From Stercorarius parasiticus (lineage: Eukaryota > Chordata > Aves > Charadriiformes > Stercorariidae): DNA of 64,000 bases. Position 1 is the stretch's first letter. Each line of letters opens with the position of its first letter. The position numbers and the translations under genes were made by a program. The notes under the pieces were generated by a model. That model saw only the letters and a program-made list of their open reading frames with translations, searched no databases and was not told the origin of the DNA. The DNA is taken from positions 1,273,517 to 1,337,516 of the forward strand of contig VWZL01004638.1 of the NCBI GenBank assembly GCA_013396915.1, written 5' to 3'. Below, one piece after another: positions 11,941 to 23,300 of this stretch.

Positions 11941-14900
11941 TCCAGCTTTGAGTGTTTTATCAGTAACTTCACTGAGTACAGATTAGGCCACTGACGAGCC
12001 TTTTGAAAATCCCACTCCTTAATTCTTCTGCATACAGTAAATTTAAAGCCCAGTAATTAAAAAAAAAAGGAGAAAATGAAATTCTAGGCAAAATGAGGCT
12101 ACTAGCTCCAGAGCAGTCTACTTGCCCTCTCGAACATCCCAGCTGAGGCCTGTAATCCCAGTTTTCAAAGACAGACGACCTGTACACATATTATTACTAA
12201 AAAGAATCCTGGCTCTTTCTAAGGGAAGTATTAATATGCTGACTGATTCACAACCAGCTACTCACTTGTGAACTAAATATTCTCAAAGCTATTTGATAAA
12301 GTCAGGGGAGGCCAACACCATGTACAATAGCTAATTTTTGTATTATCTTCATCTGAGTCAAATTAAGACTGTAATTATAATGTATTCATCTCATGATGCA
12401 ACTGTACAACTGAAAATATTGGTTCCGTCAATCTCAAGAAGCTGTAAATTACTTTATAAATAATACCTTGAAAGCAAAGAAAGGGACTTTTTGCCATAAA
12501 AGCGAGAGGGATGATATCCTCTGCAAAGCTATCAACTTTTAGGGGTATAAAATTCGTAGTGTATAAGGTCAAGTGAACATTGCATGAGTACTGTTAATTT
12601 TAACCTATATAGTGTAATAACAAATCCACTAGCTTCAGCTATGCCAAAACATTTCCATTTGTTAGGAACAGTTTTGTATCACAGACAAGAACTGGAGACA
12701 CTGAACTGCTGAAGCACTGAAACATCAAAGAATCGATTAGGCAATGTGATCAGAGGACTCTTATCGGGTAGTTTATATTTCACACAGTTTGGAAAAGCAA
12801 ACCCCTTTTTGAAGTCCCTTCCCATCTTGTTTGCGAACCCTCCCTCTCTACGTGGCAACTGTAGAAAAGGTGAGGTTTGTACCATCTCCTTTAGCGCTCA
12901 GTGCCTCTCTCTGAAGATATTCTGATGTTACAGAGCCAAAGGGGAAAAGAAAGAAAATAAAAAAACATTTGATGAGCTGTGTATCAGGGAATAATCAGCC
13001 CTCCTGGCTGACTACACCAGTGACCAGAGAGAACAGTCATTGACTGAAGGGTCAGGGCTATGAGAAGGCTGAAGGCAACACAAGCAACTCTGCTCTCCCC
13101 AAGGCCCCTGAAGGAATTATGAGGAACTCCCAGTGCTGTCTCTCTTGGGAAAAGCATAATATCAAAATTGTAAGCATCGCTAACCAATATGTTTTCTTTC
13201 AGATAGAAGGATGCTGTTCCTCTTCTGCATACCTTTCTTACACTCCCATGACATTTCCTCCACGCCAAATGTCTGCAAAGTTAGTGAAAAAGTTACACAC
13301 ATAACTTGGGAGGCTTCCATGTTATAAAGACACAGAACATGATGGGAAAATTGTTTCTGAGGTTTTTACACTCATTTAATTAAACACTGTCAAAAAGAGT
13401 CAATGGCATATCATCATGTCTCTGGCAAAGAAAAACAACGTACTTCTTAACTGAGACTGAAAAAATGAAAGAATTTCAATCTCATTATTCTTTGAAACTG
13501 GAACCTGTCCCACAACCTGTTTCACAAGTGGAATCAGATATTTAGACAGACTCTGCCCTCTTTATCCCCTTGTGAGTTTAGTCACACAGTTGAAGGGTGC
13601 ACATGTAGACCATATTTACAGGTTTATTATGACAACAACAGTTCAAGTGCTATTCTCTATGATAACCTTAACTTTTGAGGCCCCTTAACATCTTACCCCT
13701 CCATCTGTATTCTGTTTAATCAATATTTCCTTTACTCCATTTCTCCCCACAGACAACTAACACTGTGATTTCTAAACAGCATTCCTGTAACAGTGAGGCT
13801 TCCCGCAAGTCACAAAGCAGTTTTATCAAAACTGTCCTGTTGCAGTGTTTACGCAGAACTCAAAAATTGCTAGGCTGCTGATGGGCTGTCATCGTCACTT
13901 ACCTTTTACTTCTTTCATTATTAGCTTATATTCCCTCTGGCTGTTTTTACTTTACCCATCTACGATCTCACATCATAGACCTACCTGCACTGTGCATGGT
14001 ATCATACACCGCACACATTGCATACAGTTTCTTCTCCCCCTGTTTTCCTTCTCTATTTAGCAATTGAAATGACTAAACTACAGCACCTGTTTACTGCAGT
14101 GTTGATACATTATAGAGGGGCAAGCGCCCCTCCCAAAAGCAAGAACCATCTTTAACACCCACATTCAAAATGTATTGTCTAAACTTTCAGCAAGTTAAAA
14201 CTCCTGAAACTTATCACACAAAGAGGTCATAGAAAACTACAGCACAAAGAGGTGTTTGGGTTTTATTTCTAAGTGTACCTTTGCACTTCATTCCAGCAAG
14301 TAACAGACTCCTTGAAACAATGCTTTCAGATCTCATGTTCTGTAGCAACACATAGTAATGATCACTCAGTTTCTTTCTTCTTTTCATTCTAGGGAAATTA
14401 TGAAGAGGGACAAATCTAGTTGCAAAGGAATCAAACACTATCTCTACTACGGTGCACCCCTTGATAACTACATGTGTTCCAAAGCTGCTTACAAAAGGTG
14501 GGATTTCAGGAGAAGATTGTTGAAGGTTGTTCTCCATAGGAAAACGGAAGTACAATAAACTCCACTATAGTGGGATTTACATACAAAATCCAGAACAGAA
14601 ATTAAAAAAAAAAAAAAATCCCTCTCAGGCGTTAAATCTTTAATCCTTGATTATTTGTCCAGCAAGGTGACAGATGGCAAATCTACTGCTATTATTAAAG
14701 CTCTTCCTCTGCATTGGCATCTGTTTTCCCTGGGGTAAGTAGAACGAGGGAGTTTGCCTGCCCAACCAAATCAGCCAAGTCTACATATGACTCCTTTCAG
14801 TATATTAATACTGCTCAGAACTACGTATCCTCACATTGTCTTCTAGCATCATGCCTCCTAGTTATATACTGGGTTGTCATGATATTCTGTTCCAGTCTTT

Positions 14901-16435
14901 GCATAAAGGAGAATCTAAAACGATATTAATTTACACCTATCTACATTTTTCTGGTACATGAATTGCTGACATAAATAGGCATCAAATATTACCCATCTCA
15001 GACAACTGCAACTGTAGTCATGGAAACAAGATCCAAGCATCAATTTGAATTTGGTATTCAAAATGAATGATCATTAAAAGGAGGTTAGTATTGACAAACT
15101 CTTTGATACAGCTGTGTGTTCCTGCAAGCGTATCTGATTCCCTATCATACAGACCTAGCCTGAGTCCTAGATGAAAATGAAGCTGCAAGCATATCTATAT
15201 CTATGGATGGGCAATCTGGGGTGGGGGCCAGGAGGATGCCCGGATATTCACAACACTGCTTTAATGACAAAGGCATTGTTCAATAAAAATAATATTCTTT
15301 GCTTCAGAGACCTGAAGGTAATAGCAGTTATCTGTGACATGTGGCAAGAGTTTGCCATCCAGCTTAAAAGAAACAAAAGAGCATTTTGTTTCACATAAAC
15401 TATGTAAAAACATCCTGGGTAACAAAGGGAACTTGCTGAGCTTTTCCGTATAGTCAATCCTTTTGCTTTTTTGAAGCATATATAAACTCTACGTGGTGTC
15501 TGGCAGGGACATGGGAGAGCTCTGTTTTCTGTTGTTTCAGAAGCAGGAACTACAACCTCGTTCAGAACCATAACAGTTAAGGCTTTAGTCTTCTCTAAAA
15601 CCCAATTACATTCTTCTCTTCAAAATACAAAAGTTAAAGTTTGTTCTAAATGACGTTTAGCAACATTTTGCATTCCCTCAAAATTTTACACACATTTTAA
15701 TGGAAGTACTTTCCATTACTGAATGTGGAATGTTACACTAAAATCATAAACCGAAAGTTAATAAGCTTTGAGACTGTGATGATTATTATATGCATAATGC
15801 TATATATCCATACATCCCCAATGATAATACTGTAACCTACTTCACTGAAATAAACAATTGGTATTCAATGTACAAAACTATTTTTTATTTTTTTGCAGGG
15901 GCCGAGGGGGGAGCACATGGGCAAGGGCTATAATTCATTCAGATTAGTTCCATTAACTGCTTTTTACAAACCATTTCAAACAAACCAAGTAAAGACAAAC
16001 CAAAGAAAAGAAGCCATCTGTACAATTAAATGGTCAGTCAGCACATTTCACTTACATAAGCCATATTACTGAACAATGTAAACACTATCTCCCTGAGCTG
16101 ACATCCTGGCAAAAAAAAAAACATGCATCTTTCATGGGTTTGACGTTAAAGTTGCTGTGAAGTGGTATACCTTACTCTACAGAAGAGCGCAAACATATAC
16201 TTTACCTATGAAGTAGTGGGAAGGAAACAGACCCTCTCAGCGCTGTTCTGTTTGTAAGCAAGATTAAAAAGGAGGAAGCTTAAAACATGAAAAATGCAGC
16301 AATCAGGATCTTGTCTCCCACTTCCCCCCCCCCCCCAACTTGGTACAGATGTGAGTTAAAAGACAAACAAGGAGGAAGAAAAATGCATGTGATAACAGAA
16401 GGCAGCTATCCGTTGTGAAACACACACATTTACTG
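11941..16435. other. Non-coding unique sequence
   Basis: No gene is supported. It contains a small GC-rich hairpin at 14115-14132 (GAGGGGC, loop AAGC, GCCCCTC), a poly-A run near 14594-14608 and a C run near 16323-16336. The only exon-like texture is at 14366-14500 (a pyrimidine tract and AG followed by an open frame), overlapped by a 113-codon frame on the other strand. Neither frame is recognisable, so no gene is called. Confidence 0.6.
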
Positions 16436-16439
16436 TCTC

Positions 16440-17260
16440 CTGAAAAAGCTCATTGTTTAATTCTGAGAAATATTTTTGGCAGTCAGGTTTTCTGAACTTC
16501 TTAATTATGGACAATTTGCTTTCTCCCGCCACCTAGATTATTAAACTGGCTGATTTATTTAAAATGAGCCTTTTGGCCTTTTGGATATAGAAAAAAAACC
16601 TATTAAACAGTATGACTCGGGCATGTACCATAATTTTTCTGGCAACAAAACAAAAGGTCAAAGGCTGAGCTTAGAATTGACAGGTTAGCTGTGCTGTAAA
16701 TCAATACTAGCCTTTGTTGACCACAGCGATCGCTTTATGGATAAAGGTCAAATCATTTAGAAGGCTCAAAGAATAGTAATGAAACCTCATGCTTAAATTC
16801 TTCCGGTTTTCTACTCCCCCAAAATATACTTCTCCTGTATTAGTCCTCTACTGAACAGAAAGATGAAATGATAAACTATAAATCATTCAGTTACCAGTCA
16901 TATATGGGAGAGAGACAGAAATCATCATCCATAAACTCTAAAAGTTCCCCTGACACCAGAAATTAAGAGGATGATGCCTTTCCCTGCTGGCCTAAGAGAG
17001 TGATTACTAGTGCTGTGCCGGTGCCATAAAATACCACTTAATTTGGAATTCACCATGAGACTACTAATTGGGTCAATAGCCAGAAAGTGAAAGTCAGCAG
17101 TGACAGTCTGCCACTCAAGCGTGCTTTTGCTATCCGCTTAGAGAAATTTTATGCATCTGAAAGGAGCCGCTAGCAACGGGATGCAGCTGCAATTACAGGA
17201 GGAGAAGCGATGACTGGAGCAATACTAGCTGAACCTCTATAGAAGGATGTGGGGTCTTTA
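16440..17260. promoter_or_regulatory. Candidate conserved non-coding block
   Basis: Repeat-free sequence with mixed composition and many motif-like words. There are two identical AAAGGTCA nuclear-receptor half-site-like octamers at 16653-16660 and 16743-16750; the first continues as AAGGC, a rough direct-repeat-1 arrangement. A CTTTGTT SOX-like word lies near 16714. The sub-block at 17000-17200 has a GC and CpG rise and no long open frame. Texture of this kind often marks distal enhancers in vertebrate gene deserts, but conservation was not tested. Motif matches are short and expected by chance at some rate. Confidence 0.3.
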
Positions 17261-19685
17261 CACTGCAAACCCTTCTGGTACCCAGCTTATGTTTGATATG
17301 TATGTCTATGTATGTAATGTTTAATGTACTACCCTGATCGTCCCATCACAAAGCAGTGCTCTGAGCCAGGTCAACCAGGAGAAAGTTCAGGGCTAGGCTA
17401 GAAGACAGCATTTATTTTGAGAACAGAAGCGTCTCAATGAATCCAGAGTAGCTCTGACTGTCCTTTGTGAGAGAGAAACATGTTCATTGTCTACCCTGAA
17501 AAGATAGAGCTAATTCATGCAGATCCCATCTTGAGATAAATTGCTGCAAATTATTAGACAAAATTAAACCATAAAACATTTAATTATATAACCTTCAGAG
17601 AGTCATCACTGGTTCTTCCATCAGTAAAAATTCTGTAACTGGGGTTTCCAGTGTTTACTTTGCGAATGCATTCAGAAAGGCAGTGCCTTGTCTGATCATT
17701 TCTTTTGATCTATTGAAGTATTATTAGTTTCAACAATTTTTTGCTACTGACTTAGTATTCCGATTAGTTATCACTCAGCTTCTTGCCTATTGACAGACTC
17801 CTATCAGCAAGGCTGTAAACCACTTTGTCACTACACTGCAGGGGAGACAGAGGCTTTCTCCTATATTTCGTCACCTTGGCAATCCCAGATTTAGGAATCG
17901 GAAAAAAAGACAAATGCTTTCCTCTCAGTTTTGATGAAGGTCAGTAGCAGGAATTTGTCCTTTCCTGGAAAGTCCCGTACTATTATTATTTTACACTTCA
18001 CTAGAGTCGGTCAAGAAAGGTTAAAAAGTCTGAGGTTCTCTCTGAGGTCAGAAACATCAAGAAATGAGTAACCCCCATGTAAGTGCACGGTCTTACCATG
18101 AGGTCTCAAAAGCTCTCCTCCCACTGCTTTGCTATTGTTTAATGCATTTCTGCCCATCGTGTCAATGTAACTTATAAATTATTTGTACGTCTTTCAGGAA
18201 CGTTATCTTCTCTTTACAGCAAAACTGTGTCTGAAATACAATTGTGTGCAACCTGATTCAAAGGTCATACCCTTATATGCAACTATTAAAAAGATTTAAA
18301 CATGCCTCTTAAACTCAGTCTTTACGTGCCATGTGCCCTGCTGGAATCACTGCATTTTCTTCCTCGTTTAAAAACCAGCAACAAAATTCCTAACCTGGCT
18401 GTAGGACGCGGCTGTCAGTTCATGACAGACCTCACGCACAGATTACCTTAAAATGGAAACATGCATTTAAAACGGACAGGCACTATTTAAAAAAGAAGAA
18501 AAAAAATAATCTTCCTGCGGTTTTCCAAAAGCATTCCAACGAGGTTACTTACGTTGCTTTGAAATTAGTTTGAGTTATGGGAAGGCCACAGCCCGAGACC
18601 AGCAGCTGAGACAGCAACAGAGATGAAAGTTTTTTAGCTTCCAGATTCAAGGGGGAACACAGCTGCTACAGCTGGTCCTCTCAGATCTCAACACTTACTG
18701 TAGCAATCGAGAAAGCGATAATGTTTTGTCTCTCGGTTTGAAGAATGCATTAATAAAAACAGTCCTTAAATAGAATGAAAAAAAAAAAACCAAAATAATT
18801 AATCAAACACTAGGCTTTTAGCTCTGGAAACCGAAGTAGGCTGATTTTAGGGAAATTGGGTTCTGTTACATACCAAATTATCACCTCCGCATGAAACTGC
18901 CATTGGTGTGAGTCAATACTTACTATTTTATTTTTTTAAAATGACCAGCATTTGTTTATGTTAACCCCACAAATTTTTTTAATAGATATACAGCAGCATA
19001 CATAGGAAATAATTATAGAGTTTCTTGTAGAATGTTAGAAAAAAAATCATTAAATGTTGATCTAGGCAGATATCATGGGCAAACGTGATATAAAGCACAT
19101 TTTCAAGACAACCCATCAGTAACTTAAGAGGAAAGGAATGGAGAACTTTAAGATCAGTGTTCAGTAGTTGCTGAGCCCTCAACACACAAATGGCTGTGTG
19201 ATACTGCACATTCTCCTCTGGGACGTTCACAAAAAAGTTAGGGGGTGGGGGAGAGAAAACACATGAATATAGATCATGGAGAAAATAAGTACCCAATTTC
19301 ATACATGTGATTTCAACAACACTGCTAATTTCAGAACTTATCTACAAACAAGTACTGGTTTTAAAACAAAATGGTAGCATGGTTACAGTTGTTGCTTAAG
19401 TTTTTAAGTCTATTATCCAACATGAAATTTGTATTATTTTAACTGAAATTATCTAGGTGTTGCAAGAGAAAATAACTTCACTAAAGCACAAGAAAGCACC
19501 AAACCAGAACCTCAAATTCAAGTTTTCAGGCTCAGTTTATAAAAAGGTTTCCATTTCCAACTAAGAACAATGCAAACTGCTGAACATAAAATAGTAATAA
19601 AGATGACGATACTAGTTCAAATTTAGGTGTTCAAACACGAACAAAGCAACCTTGTGAATTTGCCTTCTGTAGTATTGTATTCTTT
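17261..19685. other. Non-coding unique sequence
   Basis: AT-rich DNA with no supportable gene or repeat. A somewhat GC-richer patch lies at about 18540-18680. A 107-codon minus-strand frame at 18979-19302 has no recognisable motif and includes runs of hydrophobic and aromatic residues typical of AT-rich random frames. Confidence 0.6.
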
Positions 19686-19690
19686 GTCAG
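19686..19690 (+). repeat. Target-site duplication, left copy (GTCAG)
   Basis: GTCAG immediately precedes the TGT start of the LTR and is repeated exactly after its ACA end at 20250-20254. A 5-bp duplication is typical of class III (ERVL-type) and some class I retrovirus-like integrations. Confidence 0.9.
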
Positions 19691-19960
19691 TGTACTGGCT
19701 GGAATGGATTAATTTTCTTCATAGTAGCTTGTATGGTGCTATGTTTTGGGTTTGCGACGAAAGCAGTGTTGATAACACAGGGATGTTTCAGCTACTGCTG
19801 AGCAGTGCTTGCACAGCACCAACCCCTTTTTCTGCCCCTCACCCTGCCCCGCCAGCGAGCGGGCTGGGGGAACACAAGAGGTTGGGAGCGGACACAGCCA
19901 GGAGAGCTGACCCCAACTGACCAAAGGCATGTCCCAGACCATATGGCATCATGCTCAGCA

Positions 19961-19967
19961 ATAAAAG
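19961..19967 (+). promoter_or_regulatory. LTR TATA-like box
   Basis: ATAAAAG sits inside the solo LTR about 175 bp upstream of the polyadenylation signal, the expected place for the U3 promoter TATA element. Transcription would start roughly 25-30 bp downstream, marking the U3/R border. Whether it is still active is unknown. Confidence 0.6.
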
Positions 19968-20136
19968 CTGGGGAGAAGGAGGATGTGGGGACATTTGGAG
20001 TGATGGCATTTGTCTTCCCAAGTCACTGTTATGCATCCCCTGCACTCCTGGGGTGCCCGAAATCTGCCTGCCAGTGGGAAACAGTGAACGAATTCCTTAT
20101 TTTGCTTTGCTTGCACATGCAGCTTTTGCTTTACCT

Positions 20137-20142
20137 ATTAAA
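20137..20142 (+). terminator. LTR polyadenylation signal (ATTAAA)
   Basis: ATTAAA in the context CCTATTAAACTGTCTT is the usual variant polyadenylation signal in this LTR type. The T-rich and GT-containing sequence that follows (GAGTTTTCTCACTTTG) fits a downstream element. It could end transcripts that run into the LTR in the plus direction. Confidence 0.6.
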
Positions 20143-20249
20143 CTGTCTTGATCTCAACCCATGAGTTTTCTCACTTTGACCCTTCTGACGCTCTCCCCCA
20201 TCCCACTGGGGAGATTGAATGGGCGGCCTACTGGGGTTAACCCACAACA

Positions 20250-20254
20250 GTCAG
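20250..20254 (+). repeat. Target-site duplication, right copy (GTCAG)
   Basis: Exact copy of the five bases at 19686-19690, directly after the ACA terminus of the LTR. The perfect match fixes both element ends and argues that the insertion is not extremely old. Confidence 0.9.
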
Positions 20255-20265
20255 CAACCAAGAGT

Positions 20266-20340
20266 TTGTCAAAAAATAAACACTCTCTTCAAAAATCACC
20301 CTCTTCAAAAAATACATCAATGGCTCCTTCAAAAAACACC
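20266..20340 (+). repeat. Degenerate TTCAAAAA-type repeat
   Basis: Four related words built on (CT)TTCAAAAA followed by TCAC, TACA or ACACC occur between 20268 and 20340, with irregular spacing of about 16-24 bp. They begin just outside the right target-site duplication of the LTR, so they belong to the pre-insertion site. The copies differ and no family is recognised. Confidence 0.5.
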
Positions 20341-23300
20341 TGCAGTCACTGTTTTTTAGACAGTTGTATGAAGGAAAATGTATTTCAAATGTGGTTTTTC
20401 CTCTTTTTTTAATAAAAAAAAATCTTTTTTAAAGAAGATTGGTTATTATTTTGTACGGAAATTTTTCTGGAAGAAAATTATCTATAGCCAAAATTACAGA
20501 AAAACTTGATTGAAATTCAACAGTAGTTGAAAGATGATATAATGATACTGCATCAGACTTATCAGAAAACTATTTTTTCTTTCTTCAGTCATCAAAAACA
20601 TAGCTTATGAAGCTGGTGACTCCTCTGCCATCAGCCAAAGAACTAACTAAATTTTCTTGTATCTGAAATTACCCCTGATTAGTTTTAAATGCTTAAATGT
20701 TTTTTTAATAAACTCATCACTAGCTATGATAAAAGTCTTCAGGACTTCATTCTTAAATTCTCTCTTTTTCCCAATAGTAAAAAAGCTGAAAGCAAATAAC
20801 CACTTCTATCAATCTACTAAGTTAGCTAAACCACACAGGCAGTTGGAAATCAATATGAACTAAAAGCTGCAAGTCAGTATGCAGGAAAACACACACTTAG
20901 ACAGTCAAAAATCCAGAACTATTTACTGACAATTTGCTTATTAACTGTCATATGATCAGTGCTGGTTTATGTCACAGGATGGATGATGGAATTTTACAAA
21001 ATCATAATTCTTGGTTCATGATAAACAATCAAAACAGTAAATAACTGAAAAGTCCTCTCAACAGTAAACGTCATTTAAGAACCACCAAGCAACAATATGG
21101 CATAAACTACTGTTATAACACAAAGAAACTTCGTATGTTTGATTATGTATCATACACATAAGTCTTAAGTTATGTTTTGATTGAATATCCTGAAGAAATC
21201 TGTCTGGTCTGAAATGAATCCAATCATGTTTTTCTCCATAAAGCAGGCTTTAAAATAAACAAAATGAACCTTTTTTTTTCCCTTTCCTGTTACTAAATTA
21301 TGTACTTCTTTTTTTTTAAAAAAAAGGGCAAAATTTTTGTGTCTACAAAAGGATTTTGTATGTTTTATTGCAGATGCTCAAGAAATGAACTTCAGAGAAG
21401 TTAGTGATAAATAATTATTATATACTTTCAAATGGCAGGTGCAAATGCTTGAAGCTTTTGTTGCTGCAGTGTGGGAAGTGATTCTTTTTCATGTTGCTGG
21501 TTTTAATTAGCCTATATTTGGAAAACGGATTTCAGATAAATGCCTTTCAGACACGTTCTCCAATTTTAAGTTTAAAGAGGTAGATAGGGAAAAAATAAAG
21601 CACAACCTTCCTGAGAAATGCAGATATAGGAGGTAAATATTATTTAGTGTATAGTGGGATTCTGGACCTAATTAAGTCAACAATTGGCTATTGTAGGTCT
21701 AGAATTTCTTTCTAATCTTCAAAAGTATGTTTCTTTCTAGCTAGCAACTGACTCCCATAATTTGGACTTTCTCACTTCAGGCTTTAAAAGCTTTCTGTAT
21801 CAATATGAGTAGCACTGCTGGTACTTCCGTGCAAAAGACAAAGCCTCCACTGAAATGGATTCACCACATCCAGTAGTCTGTAAAGAAGCACCACGTAATT
21901 TATTTCAGTTATTATATATAGCAAATAGTGCAAACATCTAAGCAGAGATAATGAAGCATTAGCTGCAGCCAGAAGCCAGAGACAGTGTCACAGAAGCCAT
22001 AGCAGAACAGGTCCTACAGACATGAGGAGACTCAGAGAACACCTGGCCCTGACTGGGAGAAAGCTGGGGACGTCTGTCAAAGCTTGATTTCCCATAGGAT
22101 CCATCTGCAGTTCACACTGCTTATGCTATATAACTCCTCTGGAAGTAAACTAGACTTCAGAAAAAAACTAGCAAAAGAGTATCATGCAAAGGACAAAACG
22201 ATCACAGAGCAGATCACACCCAATGGCTCTTTAGTCTTCCTAAAGAAGACTGCTACTCTACTCTAGTTTGGTATTTAGTTAAAACCTAAGTTTCTAGTAG
22301 CAGCCAGACTTGGTTCTCATCACTCGTATTCCTGGCCAGCCACGGATGACTTTACAGAACATTATTATGGTGCACAGATATTTGTGCCAGTTTTAAAAGA
22401 ACTATAATTTTTAGTCTCATACATTGCATTTTACCTCCAGACACAGCTGCAAATCTAGGATGAGGAATGAATATCTAAACAAAGTCTTTTAATTCAGAGG
22501 GCTAGAATACTAACATGTCATGACCTTAACAATTCCTTTGAACATCTGTCATTAAAATACTATCCCCTAAAGGTCCAGCAGTGAAACAGGTTTGAAAAAA
22601 ATACCATTGAGACTGTTCTGACTTACCAGGAGTGACTGTTACTTCACTTTTATATTCCTTCTGAAAATCAAGGGTAGCATCAGGGAATTCCATTTGGCTA
22701 CTGAACATTAAATACAATGTTCTCACTTAGGAATGCTTCAAGAAAATTACATTACCTCCTTCTTCAGAATTGACATTTGGGATATACCCAATTGACTGCC
22801 ACAACTTATTAAGAATATTAGCATTTAAAACCAAAACAAAATCTCTGTGACTTCAGTGGAAGCACTGGACGAAATACCAAGAAATACTCTTCTGTTTTCT
22901 CAATCCTTACTTAGATCTACTAACATAAATCCATTACTTTATTATTAGATCATTCCTTATCAACAAAATTTTAGGTTTTCAAAATAAAGCACCTAACCTT
23001 CCTAAGCTTAAAATAACTGAAAATAATGTTAGAGTGCATGACAGTGAAATTCACGTGTTTGAGGGTCATGCTAGAAAAATTACAACTTCAGAAAATTTGG
23101 TAAAACCATCTCTGAAACTTTAACTGAAATGGAAGGAACTAGTCTGAAATGATGCTATTTAATTTATTCAATTACCACTTAGAATTCAGAAATTAGTATC
23201 AGCCAATTTTAATAATAGAATCCTATTAATTACACATTTATTGGAATTCTAGGTCAGAATTAGACATCCATGAGGCACTATCAGCAAACAGACAAGCGCT

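Larger units (their letters stand above)
19691..20249 (+). mobile_element. Solo LTR of an avian endogenous retrovirus (ERVL-like)
   Basis: This 559-bp element begins TGTACTGGCTGGAATGG and ends GGGGTTAACCCACAACA, so it has TG...CA termini with short TGT/ACA inverted ends. It is flanked by an identical 5-bp duplication, GTCAG. Internally it has the plan of an LTR: a TATA-like ATAAAAG at 19961-19967 and an ATTAAA polyadenylation signal at 20137-20142 about 175 bp downstream. Long segments match, from memory, an LTR family very abundant in bird genomes. No internal retroviral sequence, primer-binding site or second LTR lies on either side. It is therefore a solo LTR, normally left by recombination between the two LTRs of a provirus. 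The short frames inside it are not genes. The 5-bp duplication favours ERVL; the exact family name is not established. Confidence 0.93.

Noticed and set aside
14115..14132. GC-rich 7-bp hairpin as a possible terminator
   Set aside because: Bacterial-type terminators are not expected in bird nuclear DNA, no T run follows, and it is short enough to be chance.
18979..19302. 107-codon minus frame with hydrophobic stretches
   Set aside because: Residue use (F, L, Y, C rich) is what AT-rich random DNA gives; no domain, start context or splice evidence.
19627..20164. Several 66-119 codon frames on both strands
   Set aside because: All lie mostly inside the solo LTR, whose GC-rich non-coding sequence has few stops; none resembles a retroviral protein.
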